This document shows positions 37,358 to 46,552 of a stretch of 64,000 bases of DNA, piece after piece. The notes under the pieces are model-generated. The model did no database searches. It was given only the letters and a program-made list of their open reading frames with translations, and was not told the DNA's origin. The DNA is from Oligoflexia bacterium. Its GTDB lineage: Bacteria > Bdellovibrionota > UBA1018. The position numbers were made by a program, and so were the translations under genes. The stretch is taken from NCBI GenBank assembly GCA_014378465.1, contig JACMNQ010000070.1:1-64000 (forward strand). Reading direction: 5' to 3'. The first letter of the stretch is position 1; each line of letters starts with the position of its first letter.

Positions 37358-39265
37358 ATGAAATTTTCTCATAATGCCCAAAGCCGCACGATCCTGACTT
37401 CCCGGTTCATGCCCCTGCTCATGACCTCCGCACTTCTGCTCCAGTTCGCCCTGGCCGGTTGCGCAGGCCCGACCCTCGGACGAAATCCGGCCAGCGGCGC
37501 CACGAGTGGCAGTACTGCGGCCAGCTATGAGAAGATGCTCGATCTCACCAATCAGGTGATGACGAGAAAGCTCGCCCGAGACTTTCTGAATGACGCCTTC
37601 AAGGAAGAGCTGACCGTCAATGCCGCTGAAGCCACGAAATACGGCTTTTCCGGTGCGGCGGTCAAGAGCCTCACGGAGACTCAGTTCATGATGCTGCTTC
37701 AGGAAAATCCAGACCACTGGGGTGACATTGAAAAGTACCTTGCCAGTATTCCGGCCAAGCCGACCCCGCAGCAGATCAAGGATCTGGCGGCGCAAAGAAC
37801 CGCTTACCGCAAGCAGTTCAAAGCCATGATCAACAGTTCTTCCGTTCTCGAAAATTTCAAAAAGAAGAACAACGTCTTTGACCCCTTCGTCATGGAGACC
37901 GCAGACGGCTCACCTGGGTACTCCAATCTTCAGATCTTCGTCGATCATCCTTCGATTGATCGCAACGGAGTCACGCACGATCCTGAGAACCTGAGACAGG
38001 TCTGGGTGGATTTCATCAACTCCGCGAAGAACGAACTGATTTTGAATGTTTTTGATTTTGACCTGATGGTTCTCGCCGATGCTCTGATCGACAGAGCGAA
38101 TACGCGCGCACAGGACAAAAAAAGCAACATCACCGTCCAGGTCGGCATCGACAAGAATGTCATCGCCACTCGTCCGGAAGTTCAGGCCGTGTTCAACAAA
38201 CTTCTGAACGGCGGCGTGAAAGTCACGGCAGTCGACAGCGTCGGACTCAATCACCAGAAACTGATCGCCATTGACTGGAGCGTCGCAGGCAAGGGCCGCG
38301 TCCTGATGTCGTCGGGCAACGCGACCCAGTCCTGCATCGGCCCGGAAGGTGATCAGGTTCTGGCCACGGCTCCGGCACGTTCGCCCTACTCGATCCCGAA
38401 CGCAAACCATGTCATGACGATGGACAGCCCGATGATCTCGCTCGTCATCCATCATGAACTCACCAAGACTCTCGACGCGAAGTACCTGCTGCGCGGAAAT
38501 GAATATCCTCTCAGCGGCACTTACAAAGTCTATGGCGAAGCCTCGCCAGTCCATACGGGCCGCCGTTCCGTGGTTCTTGCCTTCACGCCGAACGGAGGCC
38601 TCGACAACATCAACGCCAACTTCATCGGACGCGCGATTCGCACGACGACCGGGCCGATCCGCATGGCGCAGTTCGCATTTTCCTCCAAGGATGTCGAAGC
38701 TGCACTTCTTGACCGCGCGAAAGCGGACGTCTCAAAGCCCGGCGGCATCTTCGACTTTCAATCCGTGGGCGATACTCCGTTCGCCATGCAGGACTGGAGC
38801 ATCTTTCTCGACATGACCGGCATGCAGCTGGACCGCAAACGCAAGCCCGACCCTTACTTCTTCAAAACTTCAGATCCCTTCCTCGCCGTTCTCGGCGCAA
38901 AGCGGGATACTGCTTTCCGTGAAAGCATCCGCATCGCCCCAGCCCAGTACGGAACTCACGGCAGCGTGGATCAGAACGGCGCCAAAGCCGAATTGACTTC
39001 AAAGATCCATCACAAGGTCATCATTCTGGGCGATTATACGATCACCGGCTCCTTCAATTTCAGTGAAGGCGCGGAGAGCAATCAGGAGTACATCACGCTC
39101 TGGGATGATGAGCGCGTGAACACCAGGGCAAAGTCGTTCTTCGATTGGCTGTACAAGAATTCCGCCTCTTCCGTCTCTGCCGAAGCGCTCAAGCGCAACA
39201 AGACCAGGAAATTCGACAAGCCGGAACCAAAGAACGTGGAAACGACCGGTAAAAGCGGAGACTGA
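37358..39265 (+). CDS. Phospholipase D-like (HKD) lipoprotein
   Basis: LLQFALAGCAG lipobox; NHQKLIAIDWSVAGKGRVLMSSGNAT and HHKVIILGDYTITGSFNFSEGAESNQEY. Confidence 0.85.
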   Translation: MKFSHNAQSRTILTSRFMPLLMTSALLLQFALAGCAGPTLGRNPASGATSGSTAASYEKMLDLTNQVMTRKLARDFLNDAFKEELTVNAAEATKYGFSGAAVKSLTETQFMMLLQENPDHWGDIEKYLASIPAKPTPQQIKDLAAQRTAYRKQFKAMINSSSVLENFKKKNNVFDPFVMETADGSPGYSNLQIFVDHPSIDRNGVTHDPENLRQVWVDFINSAKNELILNVFDFDLMVLADALIDRANTRAQDKKSNITVQVGIDKNVIATRPEVQAVFNKLLNGGVKVTAVDSVGLNHQKLIAIDWSVAGKGRVLMSSGNATQSCIGPEGDQVLATAPARSPYSIPNANHVMTMDSPMISLVIHHELTKTLDAKYLLRGNEYPLSGTYKVYGEASPVHTGRRSVVLAFTPNGGLDNINANFIGRAIRTTTGPIRMAQFAFSSKDVEAALLDRAKADVSKPGGIFDFQSVGDTPFAMQDWSIFLDMTGMQLDRKRKPDPYFFKTSDPFLAVLGAKRDTAFRESIRIAPAQYGTHGSVDQNGAKAELTSKIHHKVIILGDYTITGSFNFSEGAESNQEYITLWDDERVNTRAKSFFDWLYKNSASSVSAEALKRNKTRKFDKPEPKNVETTGKSGD

Positions 39266-39294
39266 TCGTTTTACCGCCGTTGCGTTGCAACGGC
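39247..39294. terminator. Hairpins between convergent genes
   Basis: ggtaaaa...ttttacc and gccgttgcgttgcaacggc (39276-39294). Confidence 0.4.
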
Positions 39295-39295
39295 C

Positions 39296-39553
39296 TCACT
39301 CCATCTGAATGACAAGGACGCCTTCATTGTTCTTTCCATTGCTGAGCTTCTCGTACTTCCAGGTGTAGTGCGCCTGTTTCAGGTAGGCGATCACGCTCTT
39401 CTGCACGGCTCCCGTCCCCTTGCCGGTGACGATGCGAACCTGCTTGAGTGAGCTGTCGGCAGCGGCGACGATGAATTTGTCCACTGCCTCGAGCACGTCG
39501 GCCGTTCTAAAACCGTGAAGATCCAGACTGCCTTTGCTTTTGGATGTCGACAT
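39296..39553 (-). CDS. Smr-domain protein
   Basis: SLDLHGFRTADVLEAVDKFI...QVRIVTGKGTGAVQKSVIAYLK. Confidence 0.9.
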   Translation of the reverse strand: MSTSKSKGSLDLHGFRTADVLEAVDKFIVAAADSSLKQVRIVTGKGTGAVQKSVIAYLKQAHYTWKYEKLSNGKNNEGVLVIQME

Positions 39554-39636
39554 AGTGTCCAGCTTACCATGCCTCCGGGACGGCGGATATCGTCTTTCGC
39601 CGCCGAATTCTCCGCGAAATCAGGTAGAGTCAGGGG

Positions 39637-40047
39637 ATGACTCCTTCTGAAAATGCCCACGAAGTCTCGCGCCTGGAAGTCTTTTATGATGGGGCCTGCC
39701 ACCTCTGCTCCCGCGAAATTGAACACTACCGGAAGATCGATCGTGAAGGCGCCCTCCGACTGGTCGATATTTCCTTGCCCACTTTTGATGCCGGAAGCCT
39801 GGGTGTGGATCCGGTTCAAGTCCAGAAGGAGATGCACGTGAGGCGTGGACACGAGATCTTTGTCGGAGTTCCCGCCTTCATGGAAATCTGGAAGTGCTTT
39901 CCCGGGTACCGGTCTCTCGTGCCTTTCGCGCAGTCCCCGCTGATCATGCCGATTTTAAACGTGGGTTACTGGGCTTTTGCCAAGATCAGACCCCTCCTGC
40001 CCCGTCGCAAAGTCGACTCCTGCGACACCGGAACGTGCGCGCGTTAA
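39637..40047 (+). CDS. DCC-family thiol-disulfide oxidoreductase-like (DUF393)
   Basis: LEVFYDGACHLCSREIEHYRKID...IFVGVPAFMEIWKCFPGYRSL. Confidence 0.88.
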   Translation: MTPSENAHEVSRLEVFYDGACHLCSREIEHYRKIDREGALRLVDISLPTFDAGSLGVDPVQVQKEMHVRRGHEIFVGVPAFMEIWKCFPGYRSLVPFAQSPLIMPILNVGYWAFAKIRPLLPRRKVDSCDTGTCAR

Positions 40048-40125
40048 TGCGGGCCCATTTCATCGTTTGCTCTCGAGGCAAATGCTCCGAGCCCACCTTC
40101 GAGTCAAAAGCCCTCGGAAGACGGA

Positions 40126-40776
40126 TCAAAATCCGCCTGATGGAAGAGGCACCGTCGGCGTCGGACTTGGGCCCGGTGAAGGCACTGGCACGGAAACCGG
40201 CAGATTGCAGACGCCATCACTGATGGCTTTTCTCAACTGGCCAGCGGCGTTCTTGATCGCATCGTCCGTACACATCGTGGCGGCATCATAACCGTCCCAG
40301 CAGATGTTCACCCCTTTGTCGAGCAGAGGTGCGACGACGCAACCGGTGGAGTCACCCGAGTGAGGATTCTTCGGATAGCCCTTGAGACCCATCGAACCCA
40401 CTGCCGCGCTGAACACGTAGTAGTCACAGAAGGTGCGTGAATTGAGGCGGTGATCCGACACGACGCAAGCGCCGAGCTGATGATTTCGGGCAGCATCAAA
40501 AAGAAACTGATCGGACTGCGCCAGGAGGCCCGCTGCCACGCTCTGCACTTCGGCTTCAGTGACAGGATGCTCCGGTGAAGATTCATTGAGCGGGTGTTCC
40601 ACTTCAAAAGCGGAATCGAGCCTCGAATTGTCGTGTCCGTCGGAAAGCGCGCTTGGGTCCTGCACATTGCAACCGGTGATCAGGGCGAGCGCGGCGATCA
40701 TGGAAACCGCGGCAACAACTCCACTTGAAGATGAGGTCTGAAACATGTGAACAGCGTTAAAGGTGGGGATTTTCAT
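40126..40776 (-). CDS. Lipoprotein, hypothetical
   Basis: SMIAALALITGCNVQDPSAL lipobox; Cys-containing, Pro-rich C-terminus. Confidence 0.65.
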   Translation of the reverse strand: MKIPTFNAVHMFQTSSSSGVVAAVSMIAALALITGCNVQDPSALSDGHDNSRLDSAFEVEHPLNESSPEHPVTEAEVQSVAAGLLAQSDQFLFDAARNHQLGACVVSDHRLNSRTFCDYYVFSAAVGSMGLKGYPKNPHSGDSTGCVVAPLLDKGVNICWDGYDAATMCTDDAIKNAAGQLRKAISDGVCNLPVSVPVPSPGPSPTPTVPLPSGGF

Positions 40777-40984
40777 GGTACAGCGTTCTCCGGCTTAAAG
40801 TGTTAACTTATATACACAATGTTATATTAAATTAACTCATCTGCAACTTTATTTTACTCAATGCGTTAAAAAGTTATTTCATGCAGAGTTTCAATGAGTT
40901 CGGGATACCGACTGTGGGTTGAGTGACCTGCCGGGTGCATTTTTTTGATTGCCCGGGGGAGCTCCCGCTGCGAACCTCGCTCAC

Positions 40985-41329
40985 ATGCACTTCTTCATCA
41001 AGATCGTCCTCTCCGCACTGATCATTGCCGGCGTCTCTGAAATCGGAAAACGCTCGAGTGCATTCGCCGCCGTCCTCGCTTCCCTCCCCTTGAGTTCGAT
41101 CCTCGCCATGATCTGGCTTTATGCGGATACAGGAGACGTCGCGAAAGTCAGCGAACTCTCCACCTCGATTCTCTGGGCCGTGATCCCGTCGTTTCTCTTC
41201 TTCATTTCATTCCCGCTCCTGCTGAAAACGGGAATGCGCTTCGTCTTCGCCATGCCGCTGGCGTGCGCCATCATGTTCGCGGGCTACACCGTTTACATGC
41301 TGGTGCTGAAAAAGATGGGCGTGGCCTGA
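40985..41329 (+). CDS. DUF3147-like small membrane protein
   Basis: MHFFIKIVLSALIIAGVSEIGKRSSAFAAVLASLPLSSILAMIWLYADTGD. Confidence 0.75.
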   Translation: MHFFIKIVLSALIIAGVSEIGKRSSAFAAVLASLPLSSILAMIWLYADTGDVAKVSELSTSILWAVIPSFLFFISFPLLLKTGMRFVFAMPLACAIMFAGYTVYMLVLKKMGVA

Positions 41330-41691
41330 GCCGACGTGCGAATGCCGCGCGGGACTTCGACGGCGCTCACGTGCTGGGAGCGAAAGAGAAGCCGGAGATC
41401 GTCCTGAATGAACTGCGCATTCATCTTTTCGCTGCAGGTGAAAATGTCGACCGCAGCATAGGCGTGCTCCGGCCAGGTATGAACGGAGACGTGGGACTCC
41501 GCGATGACGGCGACACCCGTGACGCCCTGGGGGCTGAACTGATGAAAGACGTCCGTGATCAGAGTCGCTCCTGATCTCGCGATCGCCCGGAGCATCCCCT
41601 CTCGAATGCGCTCGGGCTGATTGAGCACCTCGGGATCGCATTGACCGTATTCGATGAGAAAGTGTCGCCCGAGCCTGAAAATATCCGTCAT
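41293..41691 (-). CDS. speD: S-adenosylmethionine decarboxylase proenzyme (prokaryotic SpeD type)
   Basis: GRHFLIEYGQCDPEVLN...VFHQFSPQGVTGVAVIAESHVSVHTWPEHAYAAVDIFTCSEKMN. Confidence 0.93.
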   Translation of the reverse strand: MTDIFRLGRHFLIEYGQCDPEVLNQPERIREGMLRAIARSGATLITDVFHQFSPQGVTGVAVIAESHVSVHTWPEHAYAAVDIFTCSEKMNAQFIQDDLRLLFRSQHVSAVEVPRGIRTSAQATPIFFSTSM

Positions 41692-42809
41692 GATCCTGTC
41701 TCCTGTGAAAAAAGAGGCTCTTTGCCTCGAACCCGCCAGATGAAACCATCCAGAACATAATGAGTGAACTGCGGAAGGGCCAGGAGCGGCACGACCCACA
41801 TCAACGTGGTTTCATCCACGAGATGCGGGAGCTTCGAGAACCAGGTGAAGACGCCCGAATGATCCCGCCAGATGAGCGAATCCCAAAGGCCCTCCTCAAG
41901 GTAGGCCACGAGAAAAAGAGCGCCGAGAAAAAGCGGCAGCGCGCGCCGAGAATAGATCGCGCGATGGGAAGCCTGCTTTCGCCCGTGGATCCAGATCAGT
42001 GCGAGATAAGGAATCCCGTGAGAGATGACGTTGGTCACCGTGAAGGCCAGATCTCCGTTGAAACGCACGATGCCCAGGTACCAGGAGAGCGCAGTTCCAG
42101 TGACCAGAAGATTCTTGGGCAGATTGAACTTCCGCTGAAGCAGGCTCTCATGGAGCTCTTTCGCCCCGTAAAGGGTGAGAATCCCCAGGTAGCTCATTCC
42201 CGCGAACTGGCTAAAGATCTCACTCTGACTCGCACTCAACCCCAGAAAAACCGGGAGCGAAAGAAAATCTCCCGCGACAAACCACTGAAAATTTCTCGGC
42301 AGATGAAGGTGCCAGTGAATGAGAGGGTAAAGTGTCGCGCTGTAGATGGTCGCCACATCAATGGAGCGAGACCACCTGGAGCGGAGCGGAAGCTCGTCTT
42401 TTCTGGAGTAGAGCGCCAGGAAACCATACTGCTGTCGAATGAAATGAAAGACCGCCAGATAGGCGAGAAAGCGCCAGAAAGTCAGACTGCCGAAAGAATA
42501 GAGCAGAATGCCGAACACCCAGCAGACAAGCGGAGCGAGCGTATAAAGTGTGTGGCGTTTCTTGAATTCCACCGGATCCAGATAGGTCCGGTAAAACGTG
42601 CTGTAAACGTGTGAAACATCCACCGCCACGACCAGCGCGAGCCAACCCCAGACAGAGATCTGCTGGCCGGCAGCTGCGCTCTCCACGCCTGCAACTCCCG
42701 CCCCCGCATGGATCTGATGAAACAGCACCCAGACGACGGAAAGAAGTGCCGGTGAGAGAATGAAGAGTCCGTCGAAAGAAGCGGAACGAATCCAGGGCTG
42801 AGCCATCAA
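41688..42809 (-). CDS. Polytopic membrane protein
   Basis: Multiple TM segments; ATGA overlaps with both neighbours. Confidence 0.7.
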   Translation of the reverse strand: MMAQPWIRSASFDGLFILSPALLSVVWVLFHQIHAGAGVAGVESAAAGQQISVWGWLALVVAVDVSHVYSTFYRTYLDPVEFKKRHTLYTLAPLVCWVFGILLYSFGSLTFWRFLAYLAVFHFIRQQYGFLALYSRKDELPLRSRWSRSIDVATIYSATLYPLIHWHLHLPRNFQWFVAGDFLSLPVFLGLSASQSEIFSQFAGMSYLGILTLYGAKELHESLLQRKFNLPKNLLVTGTALSWYLGIVRFNGDLAFTVTNVISHGIPYLALIWIHGRKQASHRAIYSRRALPLFLGALFLVAYLEEGLWDSLIWRDHSGVFTWFSKLPHLVDETTLMWVVPLLALPQFTHYVLDGFIWRVRGKEPLFSQETGS

Positions 42810-44557
42810 CTCCCCTGCTCTTTCAATTTTTCCGGATCCGGCACCGTCGGCAGATGAGCCAGCACTTGATCGGCAGCGCGCACTCCCCAGTACTGGGCTT
42901 CTTCAAATATCGAAATCCCGCTCAGGTCCGAATGTGCGAAGACCAGCCGGCCCCAGGGCTCAGCCGCGGCCTTGCGGTCTTTGCCCCAGATGAAACCACG
43001 ACCGGGACGGATCATTCCATGCCCCCAGATCCAGACGTCCAGGCGAGTGATCCTGGACTCAATGCCCGGATGCATCCTTGAAAGGTCCCCCACCACCAGA
43101 TCCTGCCAGTCCTCGAGACTTTTTTTCGATGCAGACTTTCGAGCAGCTTCGGGCGCTTCGTCACTCAAAGGGAGATAATAGGTCAGAACACTCTTTTCCC
43201 GGGAGTAACGCACAATTTCCTGATGAGTGGAGAGCACGTATCCGAGAGAGGGACTCTGATAGGAAACATTATCCCAGGAAAGGGGCGCACCGTGACCGGC
43301 TGGGACCGAGTCCACGCTGACGTTCGCGACCATCCAGGGTGCGTAGTGAAAAGCCTCAGAAACACGGGCTCGCTCGGACGGGAACCCTTCGATCACGTGC
43401 CTCGCAATAAACCGCGGAGCTGCGAAAATCACGTGGTCAGCGATGAGGCGGACGGTACGCTGAGCGCCTTCAGGGTTTCCGATCTCGAGATAATCAACGA
43501 AAAAACCCGAAGTCCCTTCTGACTTCTGTTCTGATTTCTGGCGACTGATGCGGTAAACGAGAGAGCCGGTGCGGACTTGCTCCTGAACGCGTTCACGCAA
43601 TCGTTTGACCAACCAGCCATTGCCTTCCGGCCAGGTGAGAACGGACTGAGGAGCGGCATTGGCTGCCCTGCCTGAGCGACCTGCGAAGTAGTGAATGCCC
43701 GCCCACGCAGAAACCTGGTCGAGCGTACCCCCGTAGTCGTCGCGACAGCAGTAGTTCACGTACCAGCGCAGATGAGGCGAATCCCACCCCTTCTCTTTCA
43801 AATACTCTTCCATCGTCAGCGCGTCGAGCCTTCGAAAACGTGAGTCCTGCGAACTTCCTTCGAGCGGAATGGCGAACGCAGGTCGACCATCAGCGCCTCG
43901 GGCGGTGCGAAACTCATCCATCTGTTTCAGAAAATTCCGGTACTGTCGCTGCTCCGATTCCGGCACTCCAAACTGGGGGATCAACCCTTCCTGCCATCTC
44001 CCGTGCAGAAGAAGGCGTTCCTGGGGATCGGCGCAGAGGTAGGTCTCATTGTAGAGGGGAAGGCCACGAGTCGATGCTTCCAGCGAATGGCCGGTGATCA
44101 CTCCGAGCTCTTCAAAAAGTTCGCGGACCAGAAATGAGTCTGCGTTCGGGATCGGAACATAGTGGGCCCCCCAGGGATACGCGCTCACTTCGGTCTCGCC
44201 ACTTCGCGAGTTTCCCCCAACCTCAGAATCCAGTTCAAGAAGGACAAACTTGCTGAAGCCCTTTTTCCGGAGTCTCCACGCGGCCGACAGTCCAGCCATG
44301 CCGCCGCCCACGACCACGCACGACACGGTCTCCGTGCGGGTGGGTACACCCGAAAGGGCGGAAAGAACGGGCGTCCCTCTTCTCAGTCGATGACCGATCG
44401 AAGCTGCGGCGCCTAGAATTCGGCCGGGAATCTTCCGGCGCCGAGCTCCCACTCCGGAAAACAACTCCCCCGAAAATAAATGTCGGCCGAGCATCATTCC
44501 TGAAGCCAAAGCGGCGCCGGCACCCACTGCGGCGGCCAGAAATCGCCGGCGGTGCAT
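42806..44557 (-). CDS. FAD/NAD(P)-binding amine-oxidase-like oxidoreductase, possible Tat signal
   Basis: MHRRRFLAAAVGAGAALASG; CVVVGGGMAGLSAAWRLRKKGFSKFVLLELDSEVGGNSRSG. Confidence 0.85.
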   Translation of the reverse strand: MHRRRFLAAAVGAGAALASGMMLGRHLFSGELFSGVGARRRKIPGRILGAAASIGHRLRRGTPVLSALSGVPTRTETVSCVVVGGGMAGLSAAWRLRKKGFSKFVLLELDSEVGGNSRSGETEVSAYPWGAHYVPIPNADSFLVRELFEELGVITGHSLEASTRGLPLYNETYLCADPQERLLLHGRWQEGLIPQFGVPESEQRQYRNFLKQMDEFRTARGADGRPAFAIPLEGSSQDSRFRRLDALTMEEYLKEKGWDSPHLRWYVNYCCRDDYGGTLDQVSAWAGIHYFAGRSGRAANAAPQSVLTWPEGNGWLVKRLRERVQEQVRTGSLVYRISRQKSEQKSEGTSGFFVDYLEIGNPEGAQRTVRLIADHVIFAAPRFIARHVIEGFPSERARVSEAFHYAPWMVANVSVDSVPAGHGAPLSWDNVSYQSPSLGYVLSTHQEIVRYSREKSVLTYYLPLSDEAPEAARKSASKKSLEDWQDLVVGDLSRMHPGIESRITRLDVWIWGHGMIRPGRGFIWGKDRKAAAEPWGRLVFAHSDLSGISIFEEAQYWGVRAADQVLAHLPTVPDPEKLKEQGS

Positions 44558-44585
44558 CAGTCGCTCTCGGCGATCTTCTGAAGGT

Positions 44586-46091
44586 TCAGTGGGAGTACTC
44601 AGACCACTCCTCCTCGAAGTACTTGACAAGCACCTGATTGTTGAGCCGATTCACTTCGGTGGCGACCGGCTTCATATCGGGTGGAAAGTCGAGCATCGCC
44701 TTCGCCGTCTTCGGATCCATGTACTTCAGGCCCGGAAGAAAATGCTCCGGCATTTGAAACGCCTCCTTCGAAGCGAGAACAAACCCCCACTCTCCGAACG
44801 AAGGGACATAAAGGTGGTAGGGAGTCGTCTTGAACCCCACCGAGCGCAGCGTCGCGTCCACACACCAGAAGGATTTTCGAGCCACGTAAGGCGAAGTGCT
44901 CTGAATCACGACAGCCCCCCGAGTTGCGACGACCTTGGACAGGAGACGGTAGAAAGTCGTCGAATACAACTTGCCGATTGAATAATTGGAGGGATCCGGA
45001 AAATCCACCACCACGAAGTCATACTGCTCGCCTGCAGCCTGTGCTTCCTTCAACCAGATGAAGGCATCGGAATTGATGACTTTGACCCGAGGGGATCTTA
45101 AGGCGCCAGCGTTGAGCTTGACCAGCCAGTCCTGTTTCGAAAAGAGCTGGGTCATGGCGGGATCCAGATCCACGAGCGTGACGGAGCTCACGGTGTCGTA
45201 TTTCAGGATTTCTCGTACCGCGAGACCATCGCCTCCTCCCAGCACGAGCACTCGCCTCGGTTCGTGAACGGCCTGAAGTCCAAGGTGAATCAACGCTTCA
45301 TGGTAGCGGTACTCATCGCGCGAACTGAACTGAAGATTGCCATTGAGAAAGAGCCTCAGATCATGAGGCGTCTTCGTGATCACCAGGCGCTGGTACTGCG
45401 AGGACTTGGCATAGATCACGGGATCAGGGAAAGTCGAGGCTTCCGCGTAGTTCATGATCTTCTCGGAATAGATGAACCCGATGACCAGAATGAGGAGTAC
45501 CACGAGAGCTGAAGAACGCAGGAGCCTCACCCAGGGAATGTCGCGCTTGAACATTTGCAGGGTCCAGATCGCCGTCAGCACGTTGAAGATTCCGAACATG
45601 AACGAAGAGCGGATCAACCCCAGGTGCGGCACCAGCACCAGCGGAAAAATGAGAGACGCCAGCAGCGCTCCGATATAATCAAAGGTGAAGATTTTGGAAA
45701 CGAGGTCCTTGAATTCAAATTTGTCCTGCAGAATTCTCATCAGAAGCGGAATCTCGAGCCCCACCAGCATGCCGGTGATCGAAACCAGAGAATAGAGCAG
45801 AATGCGAAACGAACTGACGTGCTCGAAAAGGACGAAGAGAAAAGCCGCCGAAAAACCGCCCACGAGACCGATGAGCAGCTCCACCTTGATGAAAGTGGCG
45901 ATGATATTCTTCTCGACGTACTTGGACAGAAACGAACCAATGCCCATCGAAAACAGGTAGACGCCGATGACCGTCGAGAACTGCGTCACCGAATCCCCCA
46001 GCAGGTAGCTGGCGAGCGTGCCGGAGATCAATTCATAGACGAGCCCGCAGGTTGAGACGACGAAGGCTGAAAAAAGAAGGAGAAACGTCAC
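44586..46091 (-). CDS. Membrane-anchored polyamine aminopropyltransferase (spermidine synthase-like)
   Basis: Hydrophobic N-terminal half; RRVLVLGGGDGLAVREILKYDTVSSVTLVDLDPAMTQLF...YDFVVVDFPDPSNYSIGKLYSTTFYRLL; GTG start. Confidence 0.92.
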   Translation of the reverse strand: MTFLLLFSAFVVSTCGLVYELISGTLASYLLGDSVTQFSTVIGVYLFSMGIGSFLSKYVEKNIIATFIKVELLIGLVGGFSAAFLFVLFEHVSSFRILLYSLVSITGMLVGLEIPLLMRILQDKFEFKDLVSKIFTFDYIGALLASLIFPLVLVPHLGLIRSSFMFGIFNVLTAIWTLQMFKRDIPWVRLLRSSALVVLLILVIGFIYSEKIMNYAEASTFPDPVIYAKSSQYQRLVITKTPHDLRLFLNGNLQFSSRDEYRYHEALIHLGLQAVHEPRRVLVLGGGDGLAVREILKYDTVSSVTLVDLDPAMTQLFSKQDWLVKLNAGALRSPRVKVINSDAFIWLKEAQAAGEQYDFVVVDFPDPSNYSIGKLYSTTFYRLLSKVVATRGAVVIQSTSPYVARKSFWCVDATLRSVGFKTTPYHLYVPSFGEWGFVLASKEAFQMPEHFLPGLKYMDPKTAKAMLDFPPDMKPVATEVNRLNNQVLVKYFEEEWSEYSH

Positions 46092-46309
46092 TAGGCGTGA
46101 ATCGCCGCTGCAATGATGAGCGCGATGCCGATGGACATGGCACCGACGACGATGGCCAGGGAAGTATTGTGCTCTTCGATCACTTCCTTCCAGAGGTGAT
46201 AGGGAGTGACCTTGTCAAAGAGGTAGAAGCCGGCGCCGTACACCCCGAGCCCGATGAACGAAAAAAGCAGAGAATTGACGACGTATTTCAGATTGATCAG
46301 GTTTTCCAT
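46091..46309 (-). CDS. DUF350-like small membrane protein
   Basis: YVVNSLLFSFIGLGVYGAGFYLFDKVTPYHLWKEVIEEHNTSLAIVVGAMSIGIALIIAAAIHA; stop overlaps SpeE-like GTG start. Confidence 0.85.
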   Translation of the reverse strand: MENLINLKYVVNSLLFSFIGLGVYGAGFYLFDKVTPYHLWKEVIEEHNTSLAIVVGAMSIGIALIIAAAIHA

Positions 46310-46375
46310 TTCATCTCCTGGGTTGTGGCCCTGTCAGGCCCCATTGTGCAAAGTCGGACGAAGTCAGTGATACTT

Positions 46376-46552
46376 TCATTTGTGGTAAAATCCATGCATG
46401 CCTCCGACGCCGCCATGATGACCGCCGCGCGCGCTCGGCCCGCTGTGATCCCATTGCCCCGACGAGCTGCCAAGCAAGCTCCATCCTGTTCCATTGGCGT
46501 AAGTGAGGAGTGCCCCCACGAGGACTCCGAAGATCACATAAGCTTTAATCAT
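46376..46552 (-). CDS. Small Gly/His-rich protein with N-terminal TM or signal (58 aa), not in ORF track
   Basis: MIKAYVIFGVLVGALLTYANGTGWSLLGSSSGQWDHSGPSARGGHHGGVGGMHGFYHK; ATG overlaps the stop of the upstream DUF4178-like gene. Confidence 0.65.
   Translation of the reverse strand: MIKAYVIFGVLVGALLTYANGTGWSLLGSSSGQWDHSGPSARGGHHGGVGGMHGFYHK

Noticed and set aside
41760-42614. 284-aa plus-strand ORF
   Set aside because: Antisense to the polytopic membrane protein in a tightly coupled operon
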